Of a stretch of DNA of 64,000 nt, positions 49,395-59,684 are shown one piece after another (positions within the stretch are counted from its first letter, which is position 1; each line of letters begins with the position of its first letter). Below the pieces are notes generated by a model that saw nothing but the letters and a program-made list of their open reading frames with translations, was not told where the DNA came from and ran no database searches. Where the stretch lies: positions 124,001 to 188,000 of the forward strand of contig JASBNA010000044.1 of NCBI GenBank assembly GCA_038087015.1, written 5' to 3'. This stretch comes from Cerrena zonata (taxonomy: Eukaryota > Basidiomycota > Agaricomycetes > Polyporales > Cerrenaceae). Position numbers and translations under genes: made by a program.

Positions 49395-50650
49395 GAAGAG
49401 AAGATAAAGAACACAAGAAAGCAAGAAAGAACAAGAAAGAACACAAGAAAGCAAGAAAGAAGACCACAAGGAAGAGTTGGCGGCTAAAAAGACAAAGTTG
49501 GGAGGAACAATGTCGCGCGCCCGCAAAACGGTTGAGCCCCGCGACATTCTGGCGACATGAGCCAATACCAGATCTATGATCTAATAGCGATACAAAGAGT
49601 AGATGAAATTGCAAAAAACTGAAATCCGGTCCAAGCCCAGAAAGCCCGATAGCTTCATCGCAGCGCTTTGCACGAGCTGGAGCAAAGCTTGCTTGGATAG
49701 AAGCTCATCGATTAGCCAGGTTGCTAGGTATTCCAAGTGGCAACACGACCTCTGCCACCAAGTTGTCGTTTTGTTTGTTCATTGGATTAGTATCCAGACG
49801 AGCTTGAAACAATATGATGCTTGACAACTCTCGTATACCCAGAATGTTCCTAGCGGTACCTAGAAGCACAAGTAAGGTACCAGCTGTAGTATGATGACAT
49901 ATCAGAGCACACGGGACTGGCTACTTGTCTGGCTACTCTTTCCTAGGCGCAGTATCAACTGATCTTCCTACTCGTCCTCCAGACTGTCTGGGACCGCTTT
50001 ACGTGATGCGATGAAACACCCAATAAGCCCCTACAACCCCCTACAATCCTCTGAGCTAACCCTAACCCAAAGCAATCTCTGGGTTTGTTCCAGCTTTTAA
50101 AATAGATTTTTGTTTTGGTTTTCGTCCCTTTTACCAATTTAAAAGTTTTTTTTTTTTTTTTTTGTTTTTTTCCCTTTTGTTAGTCAAACGGGCGACCCTC
50201 TCAGTTTTTCTCTTTTTTTAAAAAGGGAAGGAAAAAAAAACAGGCCAATACTTCTTTTCTTTTCGTTGAATCATAGCTATAACTAGTCAGTCAGTCATTC
50301 CTTACGTTACTGTTTTACCATTCCCACTTTCTAGTTAATTATATTGTTTCCTGATTCTCCAGGCTAATACTTTTGCTACTTGATTCTGCTGCGTTTCCCC
50401 TTTTACGTTAATTAGTGTGCACCGTTGCTGTCTTTTTTTGGATTTTTTTTTTTTTTGGTTTTTTTTACTGGTTTTTTTTTTGTTCATTTGGTTTTTTTTG
50501 TTTAATTAGTGGTTTCTTATAGTGGGTTCATATAGTGGGTTCATATAGTGGGTTTAGTAGGTTCGTTATTATCTACTTTCTGTATTTTTCACTTCAAGTT
50601 ATAGAAATCCAGCGTGGCTTTCCATAGAAATAACCCTTTTCTCACGATCA
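49395..50650. other. Divergent spacer REV3/PBS2
   Basis: About 1.25 kb. It contains an AAGAAAGAACA(C) repeat at 49410-49465, the ATGTCGC motif cluster upstream of REV3, long T tracts at 50147-50163 and 50445-50490, and three copies of ATAGTGGGTT near 50518-50552 before PBS2. No gene was recognised. Open frames on both strands over 49380-49614 are shadows of the repeat. Confidence 0.5.
49510..49558. promoter_or_regulatory. ATGTCGC motif cluster upstream of REV3
   Basis: ATGTCGC is at 49510-49516, and its reverse complement GCGACAT at 49541-49547 and 49552-49558. All lie 116-165 bases before the REV3 ATG. The same heptamer occurs in the MRPS12/ACP1 divergent promoter. No factor can be assigned from sequence alone. 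Confidence 0.4.
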
Positions 50651-52698
50651 ATGTCTAACGAAAATAACGATAATCATACGTCTAGTCCTAAATATAAGAT
50701 GAGTTCATCTAATTCAATAACCGGGATGCGGTTACTTCGGCCATTGACCAGCTTTCGATCAATTCGCCAAAGGAGTCGAATTCCCCCCCAATTTCCTCTA
50801 GTCATGGCCAATTGTCCAGTGATATTCAGGCTAGAATAAAAGCATTTCAACAGAATCGTATTAACAAACCACCGCCATCTAATGCCAACTCGCCCCCCAT
50901 TAATAACTTTAGTTCGATGAGTGCCCCCAACTTGGACCAGACCGTGGGCCAATCATTACAGTCTCCTCAGCACTCGGCCCACACGTCACCTTCTGCCCAA
51001 CATCCGGATTATTCTCAGAGATCGCTTTCTCAGAGTGACGCTGCTGCTAAGGATTTGATTCCTTCTCCCTTACCTAATTCTCCTCGTCAACAAAGTTACC
51101 AGTTTCCTTCGGGCGCAACAACCCCAACCAATCCAACGAATCCAATTAATCGATTACCTTTTAGCCCGGATAAAGCACAAGCGTTTGACTTGAGCAAAAA
51201 ACCTTCCTTGAGTCAAAGAAGAGGAATGAAGATATCAATGCCAGACTTAAACTTAAATCAGTCCCCTCAACAAGACTCGAATGCCGGGAATGACGATATT
51301 GCAACTTCGGGGTTGAATCGAAAATTATCTGAGCGTAGAAAACCAAAAAATTTATCGTTGAATTTATCTGATTTGACCGGGAACAACTCTGGGAATACCT
51401 CGGATATTTCTTCGGTTTCTTCATCCTCAAACTCTTCTCAAACAAATCTTGATTCAAAACCATTACCCATGTCAAACCAACCTAATAGTGCCGATTCGAA
51501 AAAACAGCAACTTCACGGATTATTTGCAAATTATTCAAAATACGTTGATATCAAATCAGGATCGCTTAATTTTGCCGGTAAAGCTTCTTTACATTCAAAA
51601 GGGGTTGATTTTTCGTCCGGCTCGTCATTTAGAATCTCTTTGGATGAATTGGAATTTTTGGACGAAATAGGCCATGGTAACTACGGTACAGTTTCCAAAG
51701 TTTTGCATAAACCAACTGGCGTGACCATGGCCATGAAGGAAGTTCGTTTGGAATTGGATGAAAACAAATTCACCCAGATTTTAATGGAGTTGGAAATCTT
51801 ACATAAATGTGATTCTCCTTATATTGTTGATTTTTATGGTGCCTTTTTCGTTGAAGGTGCAGTTTATATGTGTATGGAACATATGGATGGTGGTTCTTTA
51901 GATAAAATTTATACCAAAGACGTTGGGGTTACCAATGAACCTTGTTTGGCTTATATCACCGAATGTGTCATTCGAGGTTTAAAAGAATTGAAAGATACGC
52001 ATAATATTATTCATCGTGATGTTAAACCAACAAACATCTTAATTAATACCTTAGGTAAAGTTAAGTTATGTGATTTTGGGGTAAGTGGTAATTTAGTTGC
52101 TTCTTTAGCTAAAACTAATATTGGTTGTCAAAGTTATATGGCTCCTGAAAGAATCAAATCGGTTAATCCGGACGATTCTACTTATTCAATCCAATCGGAT
52201 ATTTGGTCCTTGGGTTTAACCATTTTAGAAATTGCTGCTGGTCATTATCCTTATCCTGCTGAAACCTATGATAATATTTTCAGTCAATTAAGTGCCATTG
52301 TTGATGGCGATCCTCCAAAATTAGATTCGAAACGTTTTTCAAAAGAAGCTCAATTATTTGTCAAATCTTGTTTAAATAAAAATCCCGACTTAAGACCTTC
52401 TTACGATACTTTATTAAACCATCCTTGGTTAATTAAATATCGTAATGTTGATCCTAAAATGAGTGAAATCGTCACCGAAAAAGTTAAAGAATTACAAGAA
52501 GAAAAAGAAAAGAAATTATCCAGATCTAATAGTCATAAAAAACAACCAAACTTATCGAATGTTAAAAAGGGTACCATTCCTCTTGCTGGTGCTAATCCAA
52601 ATGCGAGAGAAAATGTTCATACCTTATTGAAAAATAAAGTTAATGCTCCTGCCTTACATAGAGGTGGATTGCCTCAACAAAATAGAAGATTTAGATGA
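50651..52698 (+). CDS. PBS2: MAPKK of the HOG osmostress pathway, one frameshift near the start
   Basis: About 682 residues when read from MSNENNDNHTSSPKYKM (ATG 50651). That frame diverges at the GGG of 50723-50725, where one base is missing. The next frame continues with DAVTSAIDQLSINSPKES, which has no ATG of its own until far downstream. The N-terminal third is Ser/Pro/Asn-rich with docking-type sequence. The kinase domain (about 51640-52450) has GHGNYGTV, AMKEVRLEL, HRDVKPTN, DFGVSGNL and the activation loop SLAKTNIGCQSYMAPE with the Ser/Thr pair phosphorylated by MAPKKK. Pbs2 is both scaffold and activator of Hog1. If the lesion is real, translation could only restart inside the regulatory region. 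Confidence 0.92.
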
Positions 52699-53111
52699 AC
52701 ATTGTTTAAACCTCCTTATTGAAGATTATTAATCGAGTCACTTTAAAGATTTAATGATTCTTCTCCTTTCATATAGTTTTTTTTTTTTTCCACTTTTTTT
52801 CCATTTTTTTTTATACTTTTTTTTTTTTGTCTCTAAAACCATGTTCATACTTTTGCATTCCTGTTATGCGCCTTGACACTACATGTCTCAAGTATATATA
52901 CTTATAAACATTTAGATGAAAGCTTTTGTAGAAAGATATAATGGAATGGAGAATAAAATTTGTAAAAATTAAACATGGTCACATGACTCTGAGGTACGGG
53001 TGCGTGCTTATTGAACAACACTCAGGCAAAAAATAGAAAAACGTAGTCAACCCTGGTGATAAAAGAGCAAATCGATTACCGTATCAATTGAATTGATTAA
53101 ATCATTGAATC
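52699..53111. other. PBS2 3' flank and ARC35 promoter
   Basis: A spacer of 413 bases. It has T tracts at 52779-52788 and 52805-52827, a GTCACATGAC imperfect palindrome at 52978-52987 about 125 bases before ARC35, and no supported gene. Confidence 0.5.
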
Positions 53112-54128
53112 ATGTTACAAATTGAACAGAAGAATTTGTTGATTGAGAAAACATTAACCGAAAAGTTATTCCCGGAAACGGAGAATTCAAAATCGTTAGA
53201 CAGAATAATCACCGATTTTGATTTTACAACCTATCATATTTCCACATTACCAGATAATAAAAATATATTGTTAATTTCAATATATTTGAAATGTTGGGAA
53301 GACTTAGTGAAATACGGAGTGATTGAATACTTAAACGGGAAATATTCCCACTTTCAATCATTGACAATTTTAAGTAATAATGATATCGAGGGGGGATATA
53401 ATTATTCATTAGTTTTAAATGTTGATGATATAATTAATGAATCGGAAGAATCTAAATTACAATTAATTAGTGAATTATCCTTTTTGAAAAGACACTCTAT
53501 TGCTTCTGCTTTTGAAAAAGCTTTCAATAGATTTGATGAATTAAGTAATAAATATGCTAATTTGAATACTTATTCAGAAGATGTCCAATTAGAATTAACA
53601 AATGAACCAATCTTAGTGATCAATTACCGTGGATCCGAAGAAAGTATCTACATCAAACCATCTTTTGATAGAGTGACTGTTATTTTCTCTACTATTTTCC
53701 AGGATGAAACCGATAAAATTTTTGGTAAAGTTTTCTTACAAGAATTTGTTGATGCAAGAAAAAGATCAGTCCAAACTGCTCCTCAAGTATTATATTCCCA
53801 TAAGGAGCCTCCTTTAGATATTCAAAATGTCGTCAGCAATAAAAACAACGATAACAAAGGTTATGTTACTTTTGTTCTTTTCCCAAGACATCTTGTTAAA
53901 GGTGATAGAAGAGATAATTGTATTTCTCATATTCAATTTTTTAGAAACTACTTCCATTATCATATTAAATGTTCAAAAGCTTACATGCATTCGAGAATGA
54001 GATTTAGAGTGAAGGAATTTTTAAAGATTTTGAATAGAGCTAAACCTGAAAATGTCGATGATGATGGTAAGCTTATTGAAAATAGAAAAACCGCTAGCGG
54101 TAAAAGATTCGATATTGGTAGAGTTTAA
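53112..54128 (+). CDS. ARC35: Arp2/3 complex 35-kDa subunit (ARPC2)
   Basis: A protein of 338 residues. The ARPC2 signatures are clear: DFDFTTYHISTLPDN, VINYRGSEESIYIKPSFDRV, TVIFSTIFQDETDKIFGKVF, LQEFVDARKRSVQTAPQVLY, SHKEPPL and HYHIKCSKAYMHSRMRFR. The protein forms the core of the actin-nucleating Arp2/3 complex at endocytic patches together with ARPC4. The length fits S. cerevisiae Arc35 (342). ATG 53112 starts with the conserved MLQIEQKN. Confidence 0.96.
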   Translation: MLQIEQKNLLIEKTLTEKLFPETENSKSLDRIITDFDFTTYHISTLPDNKNILLISIYLKCWEDLVKYGVIEYLNGKYSHFQSLTILSNNDIEGGYNYSLVLNVDDIINESEESKLQLISELSFLKRHSIASAFEKAFNRFDELSNKYANLNTYSEDVQLELTNEPILVINYRGSEESIYIKPSFDRVTVIFSTIFQDETDKIFGKVFLQEFVDARKRSVQTAPQVLYSHKEPPLDIQNVVSNKNNDNKGYVTFVLFPRHLVKGDRRDNCISHIQFFRNYFHYHIKCSKAYMHSRMRFRVKEFLKILNRAKPENVDDDGKLIENRKTASGKRFDIGRV

Positions 54129-54201
54129 TACATATTCTTTTCTTTTCTGTTTCTTATTAGACTCTATTTACAGTATAACATATATACATTAATGAATTTG
54201 A

Positions 54202-54726
54202 TTATTGTTTAGGCATTTTAACCCCGTATTTAGACCTTGAAGTAGCTCTATTAGCAACCCCGGCTAAATCGTAAACTCCTCTGACACAACGATACTTGAC
54301 CCCCGGTAAATCTTGTACTCTACCCCCTCTAATCATAACAATATTATGTTCTTGCAAATTATGACCTTCACCTGGAATTAATGCTGAAACAACTTTACCA
54401 TTAGTTAATCTAACACGACAACATTTTCTTTGAGCCGAATTTGGTTTCTTTGGTTTCAACACCATAACTCTCACCACAACTCCCTTTTTGAATGGGTTTT
54501 CCTCCAAATCTGGAGACTTGGACTTGGACTCCTTCACCGGAGTGTCATGCTTACCTTTTCTTATTTGATTTAATGTTGCATATCTTTTTTGCTGTTGGGA
54601 GATCGAATTAACTATTGGAATGTTGGTACGTATAGATTGGAGATAAGAGCTAATTGGTGTGCTTCTGGCCAAACCAGCGGATGGGGCAACCGCAGGCCTA
54701 ATGTTTTTCAACACAGATCTGAACAT
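54202..54726 (-). CDS. MRPS12: Mitochondrial small ribosomal subunit protein uS12m
   Basis: A protein of 174 residues. The C-terminal 120 are bacterial-type S12: LNQIRKGK, the decoding-site loop [38 protein letters not shown] and [20 protein letters not shown]. The first 50 residues are basic and Ser/Ala-rich without acids, a mitochondrial targeting sequence. It is divergent from ACP1, another mitochondrial protein gene, across 252 bases, so the two probably share control elements. Confidence 0.96.
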   Translation of the reverse strand: MFRSVLKNIRPAVAPSAGLARSTPISSYLQSIRTNIPIVNSISQQQKRYATLNQIRKGKHDTPVKESKSKSPDLEENPFKKGVVVRVMVLKPKKPNSAQRKCCRVRLTNGKVVSALIPGEGHNLQEHNIVMIRGGRVQDLPGVKYRCVRGVYDLAGVANRATSRSKYGVKMPKQ

Positions 54727-54807
54727 CCTTCCTGTTATCTAGGTAATAACGCTATAAAGTAATGCTTTAAAAGGTTGAAAAAGGTGAAAATTTTTGGATG
54801 GTTCAAA

Positions 54808-54869
54808 ATGTCGTGGAGCACAAATGTCGCAAATCACCAAAAAGTAGTTCTTCCACCGGGAAATGTCGC
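54808..54869. promoter_or_regulatory. ATGTCGC motifs in the MRPS12/ACP1 divergent promoter
   Basis: ATGTCGC lies at 54824-54830 and 54863-54869, with a near copy ATGTCGT at 54808-54814. All are direct repeats between two divergent genes for mitochondrial proteins. The same heptamer is clustered upstream of REV3. Function is inferred from recurrence only. Confidence 0.4.
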
Positions 54870-54978
54870 GCCAAAACCTTGAGCGAAGGTTTTTTCGTTC
54901 TTTTCAACCACTGAAAAACATCATAATGACCATTAGTCAATTCAGTTGAAGTCCAGTTGAACTACCATTAGCTATACG

Positions 54979-55350
54979 ATGTTTAGAACAGCTTTATTAA
55001 GATCCGTCAGAGCCCCAATGGCCCCAGTTGCCAGAAAACAGGTGATTTCCCCAGCCACCATAAACCAATCGTTTGTTCGTACTTATGCCGGTTTCCCACC
55101 ATTAACTAAAGATATTGCCAGAGAAAGAATCTTGGAACTTTTAGAAGGCTACAACAAAGTCAAGGCCACCGAAATCAAGGACGAAAGCTCATACATCGGT
55201 GATTTGGGCTTGGACTCTTTAGATGTTGTTGAAGTGATCATGGAAGTCGAACATGAATTCAATATCCAAATCCCAGACCAAGAAGCGGATTCCTTGAAAA
55301 CCGTTGGTCAAACCGTCGATTACATTCTCTCGCAATCCGATGCTTGTTAA
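54979..55350 (+). CDS. ACP1: Mitochondrial acyl carrier protein
   Basis: A protein of 123 residues. A basic presequence (MFRTALLRSVRAPMAPVARK) is followed by the four-helix ACP fold. The phosphopantetheine attachment serine is in GDLGLDSLDVVEVIMEVEHE, and the C-terminus is TVGQTVDYILSQSDAC. It carries acyl chains for type II fatty acid and lipoate synthesis. It also serves as a structural partner of LYR proteins in Fe-S assembly and respiratory complexes. Confidence 0.96.
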   Translation: MFRTALLRSVRAPMAPVARKQVISPATINQSFVRTYAGFPPLTKDIARERILELLEGYNKVKATEIKDESSYIGDLGLDSLDVVEVIMEVEHEFNIQIPDQEADSLKTVGQTVDYILSQSDAC

Positions 55351-55718
55351 GCAACCTATGAATCGTTAACATATCTGATAGAAATTGCAAAAATTCAATT
55401 TTTTTTTTTTGTTTTTTATTATTTTTTTCACTTATGATAACATCACGAGTCTTATTTATTCCATCCTACTTGTTCCTTTCATTTCGATACTAGCCTTATT
55501 CAATCATACGCTTTTTTAATACACATGCATATTTATTTATTAAAGATTAGTAGTTGTAGAGTATATTAGTTTATAGTGGTGTGCGCGACCCAATTCTCTT
55601 CTCAACCAATAGTTGAACCCGAATACTAAATTTTCACACTGAGCGAGCTAGAAACTGAGATGAAAATATCAAAACTTAGTTACTAGACTAGATAAGACTA
55701 AGTAGTTACACATTCAAA
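55351..55718. other. ACP1 3' flank and QCR10 promoter
   Basis: A spacer of 368 bases, T-rich at 55399-55429. No gene or named element was recognised; a GTGCGCGACCC block lies at 55581-55591. Confidence 0.45.
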
Positions 55719-56016
55719 ATGGTTTCAGTATGTATAGAGACATGGGGTTGAAAGAAAAACACCGAACAACCAATACTAACTATTGCAGTATGTTAAAGGT
55801 CCTGCTTACAAAACTGTTAAATCAGTTGCTGGTTTAAACATTCCTCTTCTTAAATCTTACGTTCCAAACTTGGCCTTATGGGGAGGTGCCGTTGCTGGTG
55901 GTATTGCTACCTTCACTGAAGGTATTCCATTATTCCAAAACACCTTCTACTCTAAGATTCCAGTTTTCGGTGAACACTGGGTTTACAATCCAGATCCAGA
56001 AGATATTCCAATCTAA
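55719..56016 (+). CDS. QCR10: Cytochrome bc1 complex subunit 10, one intron
   Basis: Coding sequence is join(55719..55727, 55789..56016), 78 residues. Exon 1 is only ATG GTT TCA (MVS), and exon 2 continues YVKGPAYKTVKSVAGLNIPL. A single membrane helix (LALWGGAVAGGIATF) and the family block TEGIPLFQNTFYSKIPVFG identify the small accessory subunit of complex III. Without the intron there is no ATG for exon 2. A very short first exon with an intron is also known for S. cerevisiae QCR10. Confidence 0.93.
55728..55788 (+). other. Spliceosomal intron of QCR10, 61 bases
   Basis: The donor GTATGT is at 55728-55733, a perfect TACTAAC branch box at 55774-55780, and the acceptor CAG ends at 55788. Eight bases separate the branch box from the exon, the same spacing as in the VPH1 intron. 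Confidence 0.93.
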
Positions 56017-56136
56017 TCAAATTGTATATTTAAAACACTTCTATTTATCCATCAATTCATTTCATTTCCGGTCTATTCATTCGCATAACTAAGAATAATA
56101 AACGTTCACTTATAATAAAGATGTAGAGATTGAAGT

Positions 56137-58550
56137 TCAAGGAATGTAGACTAAAGTCTGACCATCGGGTTGTCTTTCGATATATTCTTGATTGATCAAA
56201 ACTTCGATATGCTTCTTGATATCTTGAATTGTCACTGGTGATCTTTTCTCAACAATTGAAATTGTTTTGGCTAAAAGATCAGAGTACATGATTTTCTCTT
56301 CTGCTTTCATCACTTTAATTATAGTACATCTGAATTCGGATTCTCGATTTTTAGAGAGCTTTTCAGCGTCTAAACTCATTATGCTTTCATTAGAATGCTT
56401 CTTAACGGCGTTTTTATCCCTAGATAGAGGCAATTTAATTCGGTCGGATTTGTCAGTAAAAAATCTATTATAAGTGTAAGTATTAGTAGTTGGATCATGA
56501 ATCAATATCTTGTACTTTTCTGTACAAAAGCTTGAGAGAACATTTTTCAAAAATCTTTCTTCTATATTAGTGGTCGATGCAATCTTATTAAACTCGATAG
56601 AATCGTCGGTTTCAAAGAGTAATAAAACGACTGCTTGAAGTAAATTGATAACCAAATCCTTATCTCCTCGATTAAAAGATGCCCTCAAAACCAATTGATG
56701 TAGATTATAACTAGTCCAATCAAGTATCTTACCCTTCGCTTTTTCTCCTTGGTTTTTGAAATAACTGTCAAACTCATTTAACACATTATGAAGTCTATCA
56801 GGAATATTAAGTTCGAAATCATTTTTGGGTACGTCCGGCCAATTCTTCTTATTCAAAACTAACGCATTAAATTCAATACCAAGTTGATCAGCAATCGATT
56901 CAACATGACTATAGTTTGAAGTCGAGCTTTCGAGATCATCAAACATTCCTTTCAATTCAACTATACTATCATCATCACCAACGTGTCTAGCACATTCATT
57001 TATCATAGCTTTTTCCAATTCCAAGTCACGATATCTATTGAGTAATAATCTTTTTGATAAATCTCTTTTATATAAGGTGAGAAAATCAGTTTTATTACCA
57101 AGACTTTTGAAAATTGTTGCAAAACTTTTAATGAATTCACTTGATTTTGATAAATTACTCGATCTCAAATGTAAATCACAAAATTTACATAATTGTTGCA
57201 TTATGAAAGTATTATTATTTTTATCAATGAAAAATTTGTTTACAACTGCTCTGAATTCAAAAACGAACTCTTCGTAATAATCTCTCTTTTCCACAACTTT
57301 TTGAAGGGTATAACTTGGAGACTGCTTCACCGGGAGAAACTGTTTCAAACCTTCCTGCTGGTCTTCCATGTATTTCGTGAGGTTGTTTATTAAAGCCAAA
57401 GGATTTGCTTGTGTTACCCCATATCCTTTGTACTCATCTATCATTGATTGTAATCTTACTCCAATAATCTTACTCCACGAAAATGCAAATGTTTTTTGTG
57501 TGTTTAAAGAGGATCTCTCATCAGCTTCTTCACACATTTTAGATAAATGTGTCATTTCTTCGTATGAACCATTATCAATAAGCTCAGGCAATCCTTTATC
57601 TAATGATTCCGAAAAATCTTCGAATATTAAATTGAATTTCAATTGGTAAATGTCTTTAGTGATTCCATTAAGATCCAACCCAGACTTATGTAGCAAGTCG
57701 GTCTCCCTTGAGAAAATTATGAGACAATGCTTTATATAGTTTCCCTCCCATGTACTTAAAATTCTTTGATAGTCCTCTTCACGAAACTTATGAATTAACT
57801 TACTTACGAGTTTACCATTAGTACCCAATTGCTTGACGAACATCAAATACTTCTCCACAAGATCTCCAATCGGAGAATCACCTCTCATGCAAGCATATTG
57901 CCTATATAGCCGAAGAATATCATAAGTTGCACGGATGATTTTCTCCTCTCTCGCCCTTTCCTCTTCGCTTCCTTCGTTACAATCGTAAAAATTCTTCAAT
58001 ATAAGATCGAAAGCCGAAATACCTTTATATTGCTACCTTTCTTTTGGCTTATGAAAGAAGCCACGAAGCTGAATACTTTAAATAGAGTTTTCAATTTGCG
58101 ATCCCAATTGCTGAATAGTAAAACTAGATTCTGAACTATTTCAATTGGCTCATCATTTTGAAGTACTTCAACCCATTTCAGAAGTTCAACTTCCTCGAAA
58201 TACGATTCGACACTATTGTAAAGTTTATCCAGTAGCATTGTCTGTTCTGTTCGGCCTCTAGAAGCAAGGCATCGAATATTTTGATAACATGATTGATAAC
58301 TTCTACCAAGTGGCTTTTCATAGAGAGTACATTCAATGAAACGGTCCACTTCCTCTTCAACAGAGCTAGACAAGATCTCTTCTTTAGGATGAGCTAGGTT
58401 TGGTTTAATCCTTTTATGATGATTCTTGTGTTGATCCGATCTGGGATGTAGAGGACTCAAATGTGATGCAGTTACCACCAACAGGGATGCCCCAAAAGGC
58501 GAATCCCCAAGGCTAAGGACATCCTTGTTTACCTCGATGTCTTCAGTCAT
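56137..58550 (-). CDS. Cullin (Cul3/Rtt101-like), one frameshift
   Basis: About 804 residues if the frame is followed. The start is MTEDIEVNKD (ATG 58548-58550). The first frame ends at about 57996, and the next overlaps it with KGISAFDLILKNFYD. One A is missing in the AAA at about 58007-58010. The cullin homology region has LYKRDLSKRLLLNRYRDLEL, EKAMINECARHVGDDD and HQLVLRASFNRGDKDLVINL. The C-terminal winged helix has the neddylation block CTIIKVMKAEEKIMYSDLL, with the acceptor Lys 56 residues from the end. It scaffolds a ubiquitin ligase through Hrt1/Rbx1. It is more divergent than expected for Cdc53, so Cul3 or Rtt101 is likelier. Confidence 0.8.
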
Positions 58551-58728
58551 ATATTTCGTTATAGCAGCCTGTTACGCTTCGTGAAATAGCTTGAAGATCG
58601 TGTTTTTCAAGATATTGATATGCTCTGATTCCGTTTTTTATGCACTGAAGAGTTTGAGAATAAAGTAACAAAAAAAAAAAAAAAACCATTACATACATAT
58701 CGATAAGTCTGAAATATCAACTGTGAAT

Positions 58729-59485
58729 ATGGCTCCTAGAGATACTAAGGAGAATGGGACCCTGAGAGAAGGGTCTCGTTAAAATAACCGACCATAAGAA
58801 CCTAACTACAGTTTATAAAAAAAATGGATCCTTTGATCAGCAAAGAAAGGAGTTATTAGAAAATTTCAAGCAATCGGAAACCCATTCCAATTTATTATTG
58901 AAGTTAAGGCTAATGGTCGAAAACAAGGTGAAGAATGATCCTTCGATACTCATGAAGAATAAGGGGAAGATGGGAGCATTGATCCAAGGGGAGATTATTA
59001 ATCAGCGTTTAAGCAAGAATGAAGATAAAAGCAATACGGAAAGAGGTATTAATAGTAATAACACGAATAGTTTGTTGAGTATAGTGGATAAGGATATCCA
59101 AGAAAAGATAATCGACTCGCCCGAGTTCCACGAGACTTTGAGGATAGAATTGAAAGACATCAAGAGAAAACTAGAAGGAATAAGTGATGAAGATTACGTA
59201 AAGATATTAGAAGAAGAAAAGATGCAACGAGAGAAAGAACTTGAAGAACTTGAACAGAAAAAGCAAGAAAAGGAATCGGCCTATAAGAATAACTTTAAAA
59301 TGAAGAATATGAATAAGGTGATCAAGCCACCAAGATTCAATTTTGGGAAGATCAACAATAATGGTAATAATTATAACAGCAACAACAACAACAACAATAA
59401 TAATAATGGCAATAACGGTGATTCAAAGAACGGAAGGGATAAAAGTTCGAACGGGCATAATAAGCCAACTTATTTAATGTATTGA
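58729..59485 (+). CDS. SHG1: Shg1/BOD1-domain protein (COMPASS subunit-like), probable frameshift near the start
   Basis: About 251 residues if read from MAPRDTKENG (ATG 58729). That frame hits TAA at 58780. Removing one G from GGG at 58771-58773 joins it to VKITDHKNLTTVYKKNGS. From there the BOD1/SHG1 domain is clear: VYKKNGSFDQQRKELLENF, VENKVKNDPSILMKNKGKM, GALIQGEIINQR. The rest has a charged coiled-coil stretch (EEEKMQREKELEELEQKKQE) and a poly-Asn tract before the end. The domain family includes the Shg1 subunit of the histone H3K4 methylase COMPASS. An intron instead of a frameshift is less likely because no TACTAAC box is present. Confidence 0.7.
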
Positions 59486-59684
59486 TAAATGTAATATACT
59501 TATTTTTTCGTTTATTTAGAAAGTTATTAATTAAAGTGTAAAATATATATAGGTGAAAATTGGAACTTTAATGAAAAATGAAATGAAAAAGAAAAAAGAA
59601 AGAAGAAGAAAGACGAAACAAACAGGAAACAAGAATATAAATTAGAAAAGGGGAATGAAAAAATAAAAGAATATATAGACTGAT

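Noticed and set aside
49380..49614. Open frames on both strands upstream of REV3, including an upstream extension of REV3
   Set aside because: They are built from an AAGAAAGAACA repeat; the Rev3 family N-terminus begins at the ATG at 49394.
58778..58812. Intron explaining the SHG1 frame change
   Set aside because: It would be about 34 bases, with a non-consensus GTTAAA donor and a branch-like CCTAAC directly at the acceptor.
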